Shown: piece by piece, positions 51,002 to 61,045 of the stretch
How positions within the stretch are numbered: position 1 is the stretch's first letter
Layout of the letters: each line of letters opens with the position of its first letter
Assembly: GCA_027621175.1 (NCBI GenBank)
Contig: JAQCCM010000002.1
Coordinates: 124,001 to 188,000, forward strand
Direction of reading: 5' to 3'
Origin: Bacteroidota bacterium
Lineage (GTDB): Bacteria > Bacteroidota > Bacteroidia > Flavobacteriales > Flavobacteriaceae
DNA length: 64,000 nucleotides
The notes under the pieces: model-generated
What the model saw: only the letters and a program-made list of their open reading frames with translations
What the model was told of the DNA's origin: nothing
The model's database searches: none
Program-made: the position numbers and the translations under genes

Positions 51002-52312
51002 TTATGAAATTCGCTCTATCTGAGCACCCAAAGCACGAAGTCGTGTGTCTATATTTTGATACCCCCTATCTATTTGTTCTATATTGAAGATGGTACTTGT
51101 GCCTTTGGCAGAAAGGGCTGCTATAAGTAAGGAAATACCAGCACGAATATCGGGAGAGGTCATTGTTGTTGCTTTAAGCGATGACTTAAAATCATGCCCA
51201 ATTACGTTAGCCCGGTGTGGGTCACAAAGAATAATTTTCGCCCCCATATCAATGAGTTTATCCACAAAGAATAAGCGACTCTCAAACATTTTTTGATGCA
51301 CCAACACACTACCACGTGCTTGTGTAGCTACTACGAGCACAATACTCAAAAGGTCAGGTGTAAAACCTGGCCAGGGTGCATCAGAAATAGTCATCACAGA
51401 ACCATCGATATAGCTTTGAATTTCAAAACCATCGGTGTGTGCGGGGATAAACATATCGTCACCTTTTTGCTCAATTGTAATGCCCAAACGACGAAATACA
51501 TCTGGGATTTGACCCAAATATTCCCAATGTACATTTTTTATGGTAAGTGCACTTTGCGTTAGTGCTGCAAGTCCAATCCAACTGCCAATTTCAATCATAT
51601 CGGGTAAAATACGATGTTCTGTTCCGCCAAGTTTTTCAACCCCCTCAATCGTAAGTAAATTAGAACCTATACCCGAAATGTTGGCTCCCATACGCACCAG
51701 CATATTGCAAAGCTGTTGTAAGTAAGGCTCGCAAGCAGCATTATAAATGGTGGTGGTTCCTTTGGCAAGTACAGCGGCCATCACAATATTTGCCGTCCCC
51801 GTAACAGAGGCTTCGTCCAACAACATATACGTGCCTCGAAGTTCATCGGCTTCTACGCCATAAAAATATTCCTCCTTGTTGTAACGAAATGTTGCGCCAA
51901 GTTTTATAAATCCTTGAAAGTGCGTATCTAATCTGCGACGACCAATTTTATCTCCACCAGGTTTGGGAATAAATCCTTTTCCAAAACGAGCCAGTAAAGG
52001 CCCAACAATCATAATGGATCCGCGTAATCCACGACCAGCAATTTTAAAATCGTCAGATTGAAGGTAGTCAATATCTACATGGTCAGCTTGAAATGTATAG
52101 GTGTCTGCATTGTGCTTTTCAACCTTAACACCTAATTGAATGAGTATATCAATAAGCTTATTGACATCAATAATATCTGGAATGTTGCTTATGGTTACAG
52201 GCGCTGGAGTAAGTAAAACAGCACATAAAATCTGAAGTGCCTCATTTTTAGCTCCTTGTGGTTGAATAGCTCCCGAAAGAGGTACACCGCCCGTAATCTT
52301 AAAAGCTCCCAT
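51002..52312 (-). CDS. murA: UDP-N-acetylglucosamine 1-carboxyvinyltransferase
   Basis: GGVPLSGAIQPQGAKNEALQILCA, GGDKIGRRRLDTH, GRGLRGSIMIVGPLLARFG. Confidence 0.95.
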   Translation of the reverse strand: MGAFKITGGVPLSGAIQPQGAKNEALQILCAVLLTPAPVTISNIPDIIDVNKLIDILIQLGVKVEKHNADTYTFQADHVDIDYLQSDDFKIAGRGLRGSIMIVGPLLARFGKGFIPKPGGDKIGRRRLDTHFQGFIKLGATFRYNKEEYFYGVEADELRGTYMLLDEASVTGTANIVMAAVLAKGTTTIYNAACEPYLQQLCNMLVRMGANISGIGSNLLTIEGVEKLGGTEHRILPDMIEIGSWIGLAALTQSALTIKNVHWEYLGQIPDVFRRLGITIEQKGDDMFIPAHTDGFEIQSYIDGSVMTISDAPWPGFTPDLLSIVLVVATQARGSVLVHQKMFESRLFFVDKLIDMGAKIILCDPHRANVIGHDFKSSLKATTMTSPDIRAGISLLIAALSAKGTSTIFNIEQIDRGYQNIDTRLRALGAQIERIS

Positions 52313-52969
52313 TTATTTACGACGTTGTTGCTTAGGATTTCGGTAATTTTTGTGCTTACTTCGTATACCACCTCCGCCTTTACCAAATCGTTTGTTTGTC
52401 AAGCGAATGAGGTTTTCAGAGTCGGTAAGGGTTACATGTTCACTGCTAAGCACTAATTTTCCTCCTGAAAGCTCGGCTAAATGGTTAAAAATAACATGGT
52501 CCTCAACCGTATCTTTATTATAATTCAAAAAACATTTTTTCATGTGATTGGCAATCACATAAACCAAGGCTTCTTTAAGATCGCCTTCTTCCCAGTCTAC
52601 AACAACATCAATCATTCCCTTAATATTATTGCCGTAAAAACGGTATTTCGGATAGGATTGTGGATAGTCTAGCGGGGCCGGAGGTGCAGCCAATACTTCT
52701 GCGCTTGGCTTTGGGAAAGGTGCATCTACATCCAACTCAAAGTCAGACATAATGAATAATTGATCCCAAAGTTTATGCTGAAAATCAGCAACATCACGTA
52801 AGTGTGGGTTTAGATTTCCCATTATACCAATAATGGCTTGGGCTTGTTTGTTTCGTTGCTCTTTATCGTCTTCAGCCATTACTTGCTGAATCATTTTATG
52901 AATGTGACGACCGTATTCTGGAATCGCTAAATCTGAGCGTTCGTTATTGTATTGGAGATTTTCTATCAA
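52313..52969 (-). CDS. DUF4290 domain-containing protein
   Basis: LQYNNERSDLAIPEYGRHIHKMI Bacteroidota family. Confidence 0.85.
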   Translation of the reverse strand: MIENLQYNNERSDLAIPEYGRHIHKMIQQVMAEDDKEQRNKQAQAIIGIMGNLNPHLRDVADFQHKLWDQLFIMSDFELDVDAPFPKPSAEVLAAPPAPLDYPQSYPKYRFYGNNIKGMIDVVVDWEEGDLKEALVYVIANHMKKCFLNYNKDTVEDHVIFNHLAELSGGKLVLSSEHVTLTDSENLIRLTNKRFGKGGGGIRSKHKNYRNPKQQRRK

Positions 52970-53007
52970 GTGAAGAATATTTATGAGGTAAAACTACTAA
53001 AAAAAGA

Positions 53008-53298
53008 TTAGAGCTGAATGATATTTGGAATTTTAGCTGCTTGCTTGTACTTATCGATAATTACAGCTGGGTTTTCGAAAGTCCCTTGAACGGAAATGCT
53101 GTTGTATGTGCCTTTGCTTGAAACGCGAACACTTATTTTGACAACATCCTTGGAAAATAAATCTTCAAGAATTTTTTGAGCATTACCGGAGGCTGGCACA
53201 ATAAACTTAAACACATACACGCTTGGCCATGAACTTGTATCTAAAAGTTGTTGGTGAAACCGTTCGTAAAAAGACTGGTCTTTAGCAGGTTGTTGCAT
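53008..53298 (-). CDS. DUF493 family protein
   Basis: YVFKFIVPASGNAQKILEDLF... small ferredoxin-like fold. Confidence 0.8.
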   Translation of the reverse strand: MQQPAKDQSFYERFHQQLLDTSSWPSVYVFKFIVPASGNAQKILEDLFSKDVVKISVRVSSKGTYNSISVQGTFENPAVIIDKYKQAAKIPNIIQL

Positions 53299-53347
53299 CT
53301 TGCAAAGATACAGTTTTGCAAACGGTTACAAATCCCGACATTTGTAT

Positions 53348-53878
53348 ATGTTTGAAAAACAAAAAGTAGTCTTTACCGGTTCGCCCGCAAGTGGAAAAAC
53401 CACACTACTTAACTGTGTAAATCACCCTGAAATAGCGTGCTACGAGGAGGTTTCAAGGGCTGTCATTTCAGCATCTCAAGCCAATGGAACCCAGCGTCCT
53501 TTTTTGGAAAATCCATTGGCTTTTAGCGAGACTATTTTTGAAAACAGGCTTCATGATTATTTTAAAGTAAGTAACACACCTGTGCAACTGTATGACCGTG
53601 GAATACACGACGTAGTGGCGTATTTACATGAATTAGGCGACGATGTGCCTTGTGGTATGGAGGAAGATTGTAAGAATTTTACCTACGACAAGGTATTCAT
53701 TTTCCCGCCTTGGGAGGCTATTTTTGAGCAAGATGAACAACGGGAAGAAGACTTTAACGAAGCTAAAAAACTTCATATTGCTTTAGTAGAAACCTATACT
53801 ACCTTTGGCATGAAATGCATTGAAGTGCCTCTTGTAAGTGTTGCCCAGCGCCTAGCGTTTATTTTAAAAAATCTATGA
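53348..53878 (+). CDS. AAA-like ATP/GTP-binding protein
   Basis: KVVFTGSPASGKTTLLNCV P-loop; LYDRGIHDVVAYL. Confidence 0.85.
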   Translation: MFEKQKVVFTGSPASGKTTLLNCVNHPEIACYEEVSRAVISASQANGTQRPFLENPLAFSETIFENRLHDYFKVSNTPVQLYDRGIHDVVAYLHELGDDVPCGMEEDCKNFTYDKVFIFPPWEAIFEQDEQREEDFNEAKKLHIALVETYTTFGMKCIEVPLVSVAQRLAFILKNL

Positions 53879-55728
53879 CTGTAACTGTAAAAAACACGCT
53901 TAAAACATATTGGGGTGCTTCCGATTTTCGGACGGGACAGTATGAAGCTGTTTCAGCAGTTCTGGATAGACGCGACTGTTTGGTAGTATTGCCAACCGGT
54001 GGAGGAAAAAGCCTTTGTTATCAATTACCAGCGTTGGTATTACCCGGGGTTTGCGTGGTGATTAGTCCACTGATTGCGTTAATGAGCGACCAAGTAGAGG
54101 GGCTTCAAAAGAAAGGCATTCGTGCCATGCATTTATCGGGGCCTATGCAAGAGGATGACCTTGTAAGGGCGTTAGACAATTGTAAGTTTGGAAATTTTAA
54201 ATTTCTATACCTATCGCCGGAACGAGCGCAGCACCCCTTGGTTCAAGCCCATTTATCTCAAATGCAACTTTCGCTACTTGCCATTGACGAAGCGCATTGC
54301 ATTTCGGAATGGGGGCACGATTTTAGACCTGCCTACCGCGAAATCATCTCCCTAAAAAATCTACTAACAGATATTCCAACCATTGCGGTTACAGCAACTG
54401 CAACTGCAGACGTAAGGGAAGACATCTGTAAAACCCTTGAACTACAAGCGCCAGAAAAAATTATTGGTTCGTTTGATAGACCAAATATTGAATTGCGTGT
54501 AGCGTCTAATTCAAATAAACTGGATGCTATTTCCGCAGCTTTAGAACCCAAAGGACTGCCAAGTATTGTTTATGTAGGCACGCGGAAAAGTGCTGAGTTG
54601 CTGAGCAATCACCTGAATAATATGGGGCATAAATCGGCTTTTTTTCATGGAGGTGCTACTGAAAAAGAATGGCGAATTGCCAACTGGATGCAAGAAAAAA
54701 CACCTGTAATGGTTGCCACTACGGCATTTGGTATGGGTATAGACAAGGCAAACGTAAAACGAGTAGTGCACGCCACTTTACCATTTAGCATGGAGCAATA
54801 TTATCAAGAAGTGGGACGGTGTGGCAGAGACGGAAATACTTCAACAGCTACGCTTTTTGTAGGACCTGAAGACCAAAGAAAACTTTGGGATAGACTCATG
54901 GCTAGTGTTCCACCGAGGGATGCCATCCAAAAAACATACAAGTATTTATGCCTGTATTTTGATATCGCCTATGGCGAATTACCGCAAGAATTGTTGGAGT
55001 TTAATTTAAATCTGTTTTGCAAGCGATATGATGTAAACCCAAAAACAACCTTTCATGTGTTAGAACTTTTACAGCGCGGACAGGTGCTATCGCTCACGCA
55101 ATACAACACACCAAAAACTTCACTTAAACTTGAAATAAACAGCAATCCAAAAAGTAATATTTTAATTGATTATTTACTTCGAAATATTGGCGGAATCACA
55201 GAGAGCATGCAATCTGTAAACTTATATGATGCTGCCAAGAAATGTAATTTGCCTTTGCAGCAGTGCATTGCGTTGTTGAAAAAGATGGAGCAAAATGGAA
55301 CGGCAAACATTCAGCAGCTGCATGTTGATAGCGCCATTCAGTTTCTTTCGCCAAGAGAGGATAACATAACCCTGCGAAATGTGCTCAAGCAAATGGATAC
55401 TTTTAAACGGGAAAAAAAGCGATTAGCAGATTCGGTTTGGGAATACTGTACCACGACTAAATGCCATCGGAAAAAACTCTTAAATTACTTTGGCGAAAAA
55501 ACAAAAAATAGATGTGAATCCTGCTCGAATTGCATGAAAAACAACACCTCAATTCGTGAAGTAATTCAGGAGTTAAAAAAAATACTTACCAATGGAGAAA
55601 CGGTATCTTTGAATCAACTGGTCATAGAATCAAAATTCGGCAGAGAACACGTTATTGATGGGCTTGGATTTTTAGTAGATGAGGAAATTATTGTGCAAGA
55701 AAAAATAAATTTTTACAGATTAAAATGA
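53875..55728 (+). CDS. recQ: ATP-dependent DNA helicase RecQ family
   Basis: FRTGQYEAVSAVL, LPTGGGKSLCYQLPAL, AIDEAHCISEWGHDFRPAY, TTAFGMGIDKANVK, QYYQEVGRCGRDG. Confidence 0.95.
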   Translation: MTVTVKNTLKTYWGASDFRTGQYEAVSAVLDRRDCLVVLPTGGGKSLCYQLPALVLPGVCVVISPLIALMSDQVEGLQKKGIRAMHLSGPMQEDDLVRALDNCKFGNFKFLYLSPERAQHPLVQAHLSQMQLSLLAIDEAHCISEWGHDFRPAYREIISLKNLLTDIPTIAVTATATADVREDICKTLELQAPEKIIGSFDRPNIELRVASNSNKLDAISAALEPKGLPSIVYVGTRKSAELLSNHLNNMGHKSAFFHGGATEKEWRIANWMQEKTPVMVATTAFGMGIDKANVKRVVHATLPFSMEQYYQEVGRCGRDGNTSTATLFVGPEDQRKLWDRLMASVPPRDAIQKTYKYLCLYFDIAYGELPQELLEFNLNLFCKRYDVNPKTTFHVLELLQRGQVLSLTQYNTPKTSLKLEINSNPKSNILIDYLLRNIGGITESMQSVNLYDAAKKCNLPLQQCIALLKKMEQNGTANIQQLHVDSAIQFLSPREDNITLRNVLKQMDTFKREKKRLADSVWEYCTTTKCHRKKLLNYFGEKTKNRCESCSNCMKNNTSIREVIQELKKILTNGETVSLNQLVIESKFGREHVIDGLGFLVDEEIIVQEKINFYRLK

Positions 55729-56675
55729 ACAAATCATTACGAGTGATTTTTATGGGAACACCCGCTTTTGCAGTAGCTGGGTTACGTGGTATTATTGAAA
55801 GCCATCATGATGTTGTGGCGGTGGTTACAACCCCTGATCGTCCTGCTGGACGCGGTAAAAAATTACGTTTTTCGGCTGTTAAGGAAGAGGCCTTGGCGCA
55901 AGGTATCCCATTACTTCAACCCGAAAAATTGAATGACACAAATACGATTGAGCAGCTAAAAGCATTCAAAGCGGATGTCTTTGTTGTGGTTGCATTTAGA
56001 ATGCTGCCAAAAGTGATTTGGAAAATTCCGCAACTTGGCACTTTTAACCTTCATGCATCTTTATTGCCACACTATCGGGGTGCTGCACCCATTCACTGGG
56101 CTATTATACATGGAGAAAAAGAATCTGGATTAACTACTTTTTTGATTGACGAAAAAATTGATACGGGTGCTGTTTTGTTACAAGAAAGCATGCGTATTAA
56201 ACCAGAAGAAACAATGGGGGAATTGAGTCAGCGCATGCAAGAAAAGTCAGGAGGAATGATTGTAAAGACGTTGGATGTTTTAGCTACGGGAACTGTTGAA
56301 GCAATACCACAACCTATGGCTAAAAATCTAATTCCTGCACCAAAACTAACAAAAGAAAACACGCGAGTAGACTGGAGTAAAAACGGTCAAGAAATTGTAA
56401 ATCACATCCACGGATTGAATCCTTTCCCTACTGCATGGAGCGTATTAGCATTTCCCAATGAGGAACTATATGTTAAACTGAAACGAGCACGTTTTATGAC
56501 AAGTACTCCGGTACATCCGCCAGGCATTATCACTATTGAAGACAGGCAACTTTATGTGTCCGTAATCGACGGCTATGTGTATTTAGATGAACTTCAACTG
56601 CCAAATAAGAAAAGTATGGATACTGCTGCTTTGCTCAATGGGTATAGCTTTCCAGAAAAATGTAGATTTGTGTGA
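55725..56675 (+). CDS. fmt: Methionyl-tRNA formyltransferase
   Basis: RVIFMGTPAFAV, LHASLLPHYRGAAPIHWAIIHGEKESGLT. Confidence 0.96.
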   Translation: MNKSLRVIFMGTPAFAVAGLRGIIESHHDVVAVVTTPDRPAGRGKKLRFSAVKEEALAQGIPLLQPEKLNDTNTIEQLKAFKADVFVVVAFRMLPKVIWKIPQLGTFNLHASLLPHYRGAAPIHWAIIHGEKESGLTTFLIDEKIDTGAVLLQESMRIKPEETMGELSQRMQEKSGGMIVKTLDVLATGTVEAIPQPMAKNLIPAPKLTKENTRVDWSKNGQEIVNHIHGLNPFPTAWSVLAFPNEELYVKLKRARFMTSTPVHPPGIITIEDRQLYVSVIDGYVYLDELQLPNKKSMDTAALLNGYSFPEKCRFV

Positions 56676-57205
56676 TGACAGGTAAACTTCTAGTGGCACA
56701 TCCTTCCATTCTTGGCGACCAATCTTTTGGGCGCAGCGTGGTGCTTATGACGGAACACAACGATGAAAGTTCTATGGGTTTCGTTGTAAATCAACATACA
56801 CATTACAACCTAAGCGATTTACTACCTGAACTAGGTGTTGACGCTCCTGTTTTTCAGGGCGGTCCCGTAGATGACGATACATTGTTTTACGTCCACACCA
56901 AACAAGATGTTGCAGATGCAAAACCACTTGGCAATGGTCTTTTTTGGGGAGGCGATTTAGATGACATAAAATTAGCTTTGCTATCCAATACGCTACCCAC
57001 TAATGAAATTAAGTTTTTACTCGGCTATGCTGGTTGGAATGCAGGGCAATTGACAGAAGAGGTCAAAACAAATGCGTGGATACTGGTTAAAAACAACTTC
57101 AACCTTTTTGAAAATGAGGAGCAACTCTGGGGAAGTGTTCTTAGAGGGTTGGGTGGCGAGCTTTCGCTATATGCCTATGCACCTACTTTTCCTGGACTGA
57201 ACTGA
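56672..57205 (+). CDS. YqgE/AlgH family protein
   Basis: GKLLVAHPSILGDQSFGRSVVLMTEH, FLGYAGWNAGQLTEEV. Confidence 0.93.
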   Translation: MMTGKLLVAHPSILGDQSFGRSVVLMTEHNDESSMGFVVNQHTHYNLSDLLPELGVDAPVFQGGPVDDDTLFYVHTKQDVADAKPLGNGLFWGGDLDDIKLALLSNTLPTNEIKFLLGYAGWNAGQLTEEVKTNAWILVKNNFNLFENEEQLWGSVLRGLGGELSLYAYAPTFPGLN

Positions 57206-58031
57206 CCGATTCATTTAATGCGTGTTGTAATTGAAGCGTAATTGTATTTTGATAGTCGGTTCTTCGATAAGAAGAAACGGGTTGAATTCCAGTAATAGCA
57301 TTGGTCATAAAAACCTCTTGAACTTGTTGCAAATCAAAAGGAGATATTTTTTCTTCAACACAGGAAATGTTTTGCTTTTTAGCCAATCGCATTACTTGCT
57401 TGCGCATGATACCGTCCAAGCATCCGGAAGTCAAAGGGGGTGTGCGAAGCATAGCTCCATCAACAACAAAAAGATTTCCGTTCAGAAATTCCACAATTTC
57501 CTTATCGTCATTAACCAAAATACCGTTATCAAAACCCTGTTCTTGCATAAAAATACTACCAATAACCTGTAGGGCTTTGTTATTTGATTTTAGATTTGAC
57601 AACATGCTTTTTTGCACGTAATAGTCTTTAAACAATTCTACGTTGTAGCTTTCTTTTGAAGTATATGTTTCTTCTTTGATAGGCTTGGCTTCTATGACAT
57701 AACTCACATCACGTGATGTAGGTAAATACACGCCGCCATCATTTCTAAAAACCGATAATCGAATGCGCCATGAAGGCGATGCAATACTTTGGGCCTCTAC
57801 CACACGTAAACATTCTTGTTCAAGAAATTCGGGAGTAAAAGTCATAGGGATATGCATGCGAAAGACACGCATGGCAGCCATAAGTCTAAAATAATGGTCT
57901 TCCCAAAAATGGAGGTGGTTTTGGCTGTAACGAAGGGTTTCAAAAACAGCATCTCCGTATAAAAAACCACGATTATGAACTGAAAAAGGTGGCGAAGTTG
58001 CAGATTGCAGTGCGCCGTTTAGGTTTATCAT
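57183..58031 (-). CDS. Class IV aminotransferase (BCAT/ADCL-like)
   Basis: RGFLYGDAVFETLR, EFLNGNLFVVDG, EVFMTNAITGIQPVSSY. Confidence 0.9.
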   Translation of the reverse strand: MINLNGALQSATSPPFSVHNRGFLYGDAVFETLRYSQNHLHFWEDHYFRLMAAMRVFRMHIPMTFTPEFLEQECLRVVEAQSIASPSWRIRLSVFRNDGGVYLPTSRDVSYVIEAKPIKEETYTSKESYNVELFKDYYVQKSMLSNLKSNNKALQVIGSIFMQEQGFDNGILVNDDKEIVEFLNGNLFVVDGAMLRTPPLTSGCLDGIMRKQVMRLAKKQNISCVEEKISPFDLQQVQEVFMTNAITGIQPVSSYRRTDYQNTITLQLQHALNESVSSVQEK

Positions 58032-58035
58032 ATAC

Positions 58036-58425
58036 TTATGCCGAGCCTAAAACTTGCTTTAAATCTCCAATCTGACTTTCCCAAAGCATTTTGGTCTCAT
58101 CGACTTCGTCTTCGTCAGCAAAGTCGGTTACCACAACAGAAACGTCTTTGGTAATCTCATCCACAACAATGCGCATTTCAAAGTAACAGTCGTCTTGATC
58201 GTCATCTCCGTTAAGCCAACGAAAGCGGACAAATTCATTTGCTTTTTTACGTAATAAAAGTGCTTCTTCTTCTGAGTCATCCCAAAAGAAAGAATATTTT
58301 TCGGTGCGTGCATTGACATTATCGGCAAACCATTCTGAAAGCCCAGAAGGAGTGTGCATGTATTGGTACAGTAGCTGAGGCGATGCTTGAATAATAAATT
58401 CAAGCTCTATTTTTGTTTTTGACAT
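58036..58425 (-). CDS. START-like domain protein
   Basis: KIELEFIIQASPQLLYQYMHTPSGLSEWFADNVN. Confidence 0.88.
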   Translation of the reverse strand: MSKTKIELEFIIQASPQLLYQYMHTPSGLSEWFADNVNARTEKYSFFWDDSEEEALLLRKKANEFVRFRWLNGDDDQDDCYFEMRIVVDEITKDVSVVVTDFADEDEVDETKMLWESQIGDLKQVLGSA

Positions 58426-58529
58426 ATAAAATAAAAAGTCCAATATATAGATTAAAAACGACCTTTAAAAGAAAAGGCAAAAAAACAGCGACAAAAAGGA
58501 AAAACAAATTGTTATATTTGCGCCGCTTT

Positions 58530-58603
58530 GGCGAGGTAGCTCAGCCGGTTAGAGCGTCGGATTCATAACCCGGAGGTCGGGAGTTCAAGTCTCCCTCTCG
58601 CTA
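58530..58603 (+). tRNA. tRNA-Met (CAT anticodon)
   Basis: GGCGAGG pairs with TCTCGCT (two G:U); loop TTCATAA; GGGAG-TTCAAGT-CTCCC T-arm; TATATTTG -7 element upstream. Confidence 0.93.
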
Positions 58604-58608
58604 CAATC

Positions 58609-58638
58609 GAGTCATCAGAAATGGTGACTCTTTTTTTT
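58609..58638 (+). terminator. Terminator after tRNA-Met
   Basis: GAGTCATC-N6-GGTGACTC followed by eight T. Confidence 0.85.
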
Positions 58639-58754
58639 GCTTTAAACTCAAGTATATCAGGTGTTTAAGGAAAATTTAACAACATCAAAAGCACCATAAA
58701 TAGTTAATTATTTACAATAATTACTACCAAGGTTAAGTGTCAAATATACATAAA

Positions 58755-58797
58755 ACTGGCAGTAAAAACACACTAAACTGACAGTAAAACTGACAGT
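58755..58797. repeat. Three copies of ACTGRCAGT(A)n
   Basis: ACTGGCAGT 58755-58763, ACTGACAGT 58777-58785, ACTGACAGT 58789-58797, each followed by a short A run. Confidence 0.85.
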
Positions 58798-58942
58798 AAA
58801 AACCCAAAAAAAATCCAGGAAAAGCAAATTAAACTATCCACCCCTATTGATTTTAAGATTGTTTTCAGTTTCGAGAGTTAGTTGACATTTAGACATATAA
58901 ACCAATCTATCTAGGCTTTAAACATGATGAAAGACACACATA

Positions 58943-61045
58943 TTACTTCACCATTTTCACATAGGTTTCTAAGCCTTGGTATTCTATTTTAAATATGTAA
59001 ACACCTTGCTTTAGTGACGTGGTGTTTAAAACGCTAATAGACTTCTCTTTGAGTACTTGACTACCAAGGATATTGTATACACTTACATCAACTAAACTCT
59101 CAGAGGATATGATGACTTTTTCTGAGAATGGATTTGGATAGACTTGAATCGAATCAGTAAAGTCTTTGACTGACAAAGACTGTACGACACTAATTTTACC
59201 AGATGTTAACGTTTCACTTGAAACATCTTGATTGTTTTGGTCTGAAATAACAACATTGGAATATGTTAAAGTATAGTCATTGTATGATGTGTCATTATTA
59301 ACTGAAAAAGGAAGTTCAAAAAGCACTTCACTTCCTGCACTAATGGATTCTCCTGAGGTGTTATAGATAATTATTCTTCTATTACCATTGGATAAGCTAG
59401 AACTCGAAATGGAAAAATTTGTTGTAGAGCTTGACATTACCATGTTAGAAAAGTCAAAAGAGAACCCCTGCGGAAAATCAATATCAACTTGAACACCTTT
59501 AACAGAGTTATAATTGTGCAGTCTAAATAATAGATTATAAGATTCTCCATTTAAAACCTTTATATCATCAATTGAAAGATAATTAGGAGAAAAAACATCT
59601 GCAGTTACATTGATGATATTCTGCTCAGTAGACCCATTGTGTCTAATTGATATATCTTGATCTACATCTCCATTTGAAGAGGGTGTAAAGGTTAGTGTTA
59701 TGTCTTTGTGTGCTCCTTGAGAAATAGTGAACGGAGTTGCAGTATCGATATCAAACAAAGAAACATCTTTAACAATACCGCTAATGTTAAGCGCTGCAGA
59801 TCCGTTATTAGTAAGCCTTATAACCTGCTGTCTTGTTTCGGTAATGGGAACCCTTCCAAATGATATTGAACTTGGGTTGGTAACCAGGTTTGGAGCATTT
59901 ATCTGAACAGATCCATTGTAACTGTCCGACTCTATATCTCCAAGGGTTATATTTGAGATAATTGGATTGGAAATAATTAAGTTGTAATTCCCAGAGCTTA
60001 CTTCTGGTTTTAATTTAAGGATCATAACCTCACCATCTGACCCGCTGAATTCAGCATTAGTATTTGAGTATGCAATCACTCTAAGGGTGTTTGCATTTAT
60101 CAGACTTCCACTTACGGAGTGGTCACTCTTTCGAGTGCTCAGCACTACTGAATTTTCAACATAATTGATGTCTTGTGGAAGGGTTAGATCAAACTGAAAG
60201 CCACTAAAGGGTTCCATGTTATTGATTGAAACTGGGATACTAATATCAGTGTGGATCTCTCCAGAACCTGACCCAATGTGTATCTCATTCACGGCATATA
60301 CATTTGCACTAACAGTTGTTTTTTGAAGTTGCCGTAATCCGTCATTATCATTAGTTGTAAAGGACACCTCAGATGATGCATCATACTTTTCACTAGAATC
60401 AAGTGCAATTGAAACACTTTGACTCCCGCCAGGAGTTATTGTCAAGGGAAACGTTGAAGTTAAACTTAGTGGACTTGAAAGGTTAACCGCTGAAATAGTA
60501 AGGTTTTCATTTCCGTTATTTGAAATTGATATCGAGCGCTGCTCATTATTTCCAATAGGCACCCTTCCAAAATTTACACTAGTTGTGTTTACATTCAAGT
60601 GCGCACCTCTAACAGAGACAGTGCCATTAGACGAACTACTACTTAGCTCAGTTCCTGTAGCGTCTGATAGCACCACATTTGAAATCGAAAAGGGGTAATC
60701 ATTTGGAAGTGTTTTAGAACTTAAGTCCAACTTTAGGATGGCACCAGATCCAACTTCAATAACACCACCAGATGATGAATACATCACAACCCTCATAATG
60801 TTATCAGAGGGGTTACTTGATGATACAGTAAAACCAGAAGCCCTAGTGGTCAATGTATGGTTACTTCCATAAGTAAACGCATCTTGATTTATATCTATGT
60901 CAAATTGAAGTGCAGATACAGCAGAATCATTATCAAGCCCTATCTCATACTCAAAAGAGGTGTTTTCATTTACGTTAAGACTACCACCCGATAATGTGTT
61001 CTGACTAAAAACAAAGAATGGGAGTAGTAAAAGAACTACTCTCAT
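58943..61045 (-). CDS. Secreted protein with three cohesin-like domains alternating with two ASH/choice-of-anchor-D domains and T9SS sorting domain
   Basis: Signal peptide; repeated FDIDINQDAFTYGS../FDLTLPQDINYVEN../VDIDFPQGFSFDFS.. segments; two SxxFGRVPI segments; C-terminal IQVYPNPFSEKVIIS...GVYIFKIEYQ. Confidence 0.8.
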   Translation of the reverse strand: MRVVLLLLPFFVFSQNTLSGGSLNVNENTSFEYEIGLDNDSAVSALQFDIDINQDAFTYGSNHTLTTRASGFTVSSSNPSDNIMRVVMYSSSGGVIEVGSGAILKLDLSSKTLPNDYPFSISNVVLSDATGTELSSSSSNGTVSVRGAHLNVNTTSVNFGRVPIGNNEQRSISISNNGNENLTISAVNLSSPLSLTSTFPLTITPGGSQSVSIALDSSEKYDASSEVSFTTNDNDGLRQLQKTTVSANVYAVNEIHIGSGSGEIHTDISIPVSINNMEPFSGFQFDLTLPQDINYVENSVVLSTRKSDHSVSGSLINANTLRVIAYSNTNAEFSGSDGEVMILKLKPEVSSGNYNLIISNPIISNITLGDIESDSYNGSVQINAPNLVTNPSSISFGRVPITETRQQVIRLTNNGSAALNISGIVKDVSLFDIDTATPFTISQGAHKDITLTFTPSSNGDVDQDISIRHNGSTEQNIINVTADVFSPNYLSIDDIKVLNGESYNLLFRLHNYNSVKGVQVDIDFPQGFSFDFSNMVMSSSTTNFSISSSSLSNGNRRIIIYNTSGESISAGSEVLFELPFSVNNDTSYNDYTLTYSNVVISDQNNQDVSSETLTSGKISVVQSLSVKDFTDSIQVYPNPFSEKVIISSESLVDVSVYNILGSQVLKEKSISVLNTTSLKQGVYIFKIEYQGLETYVKMVK

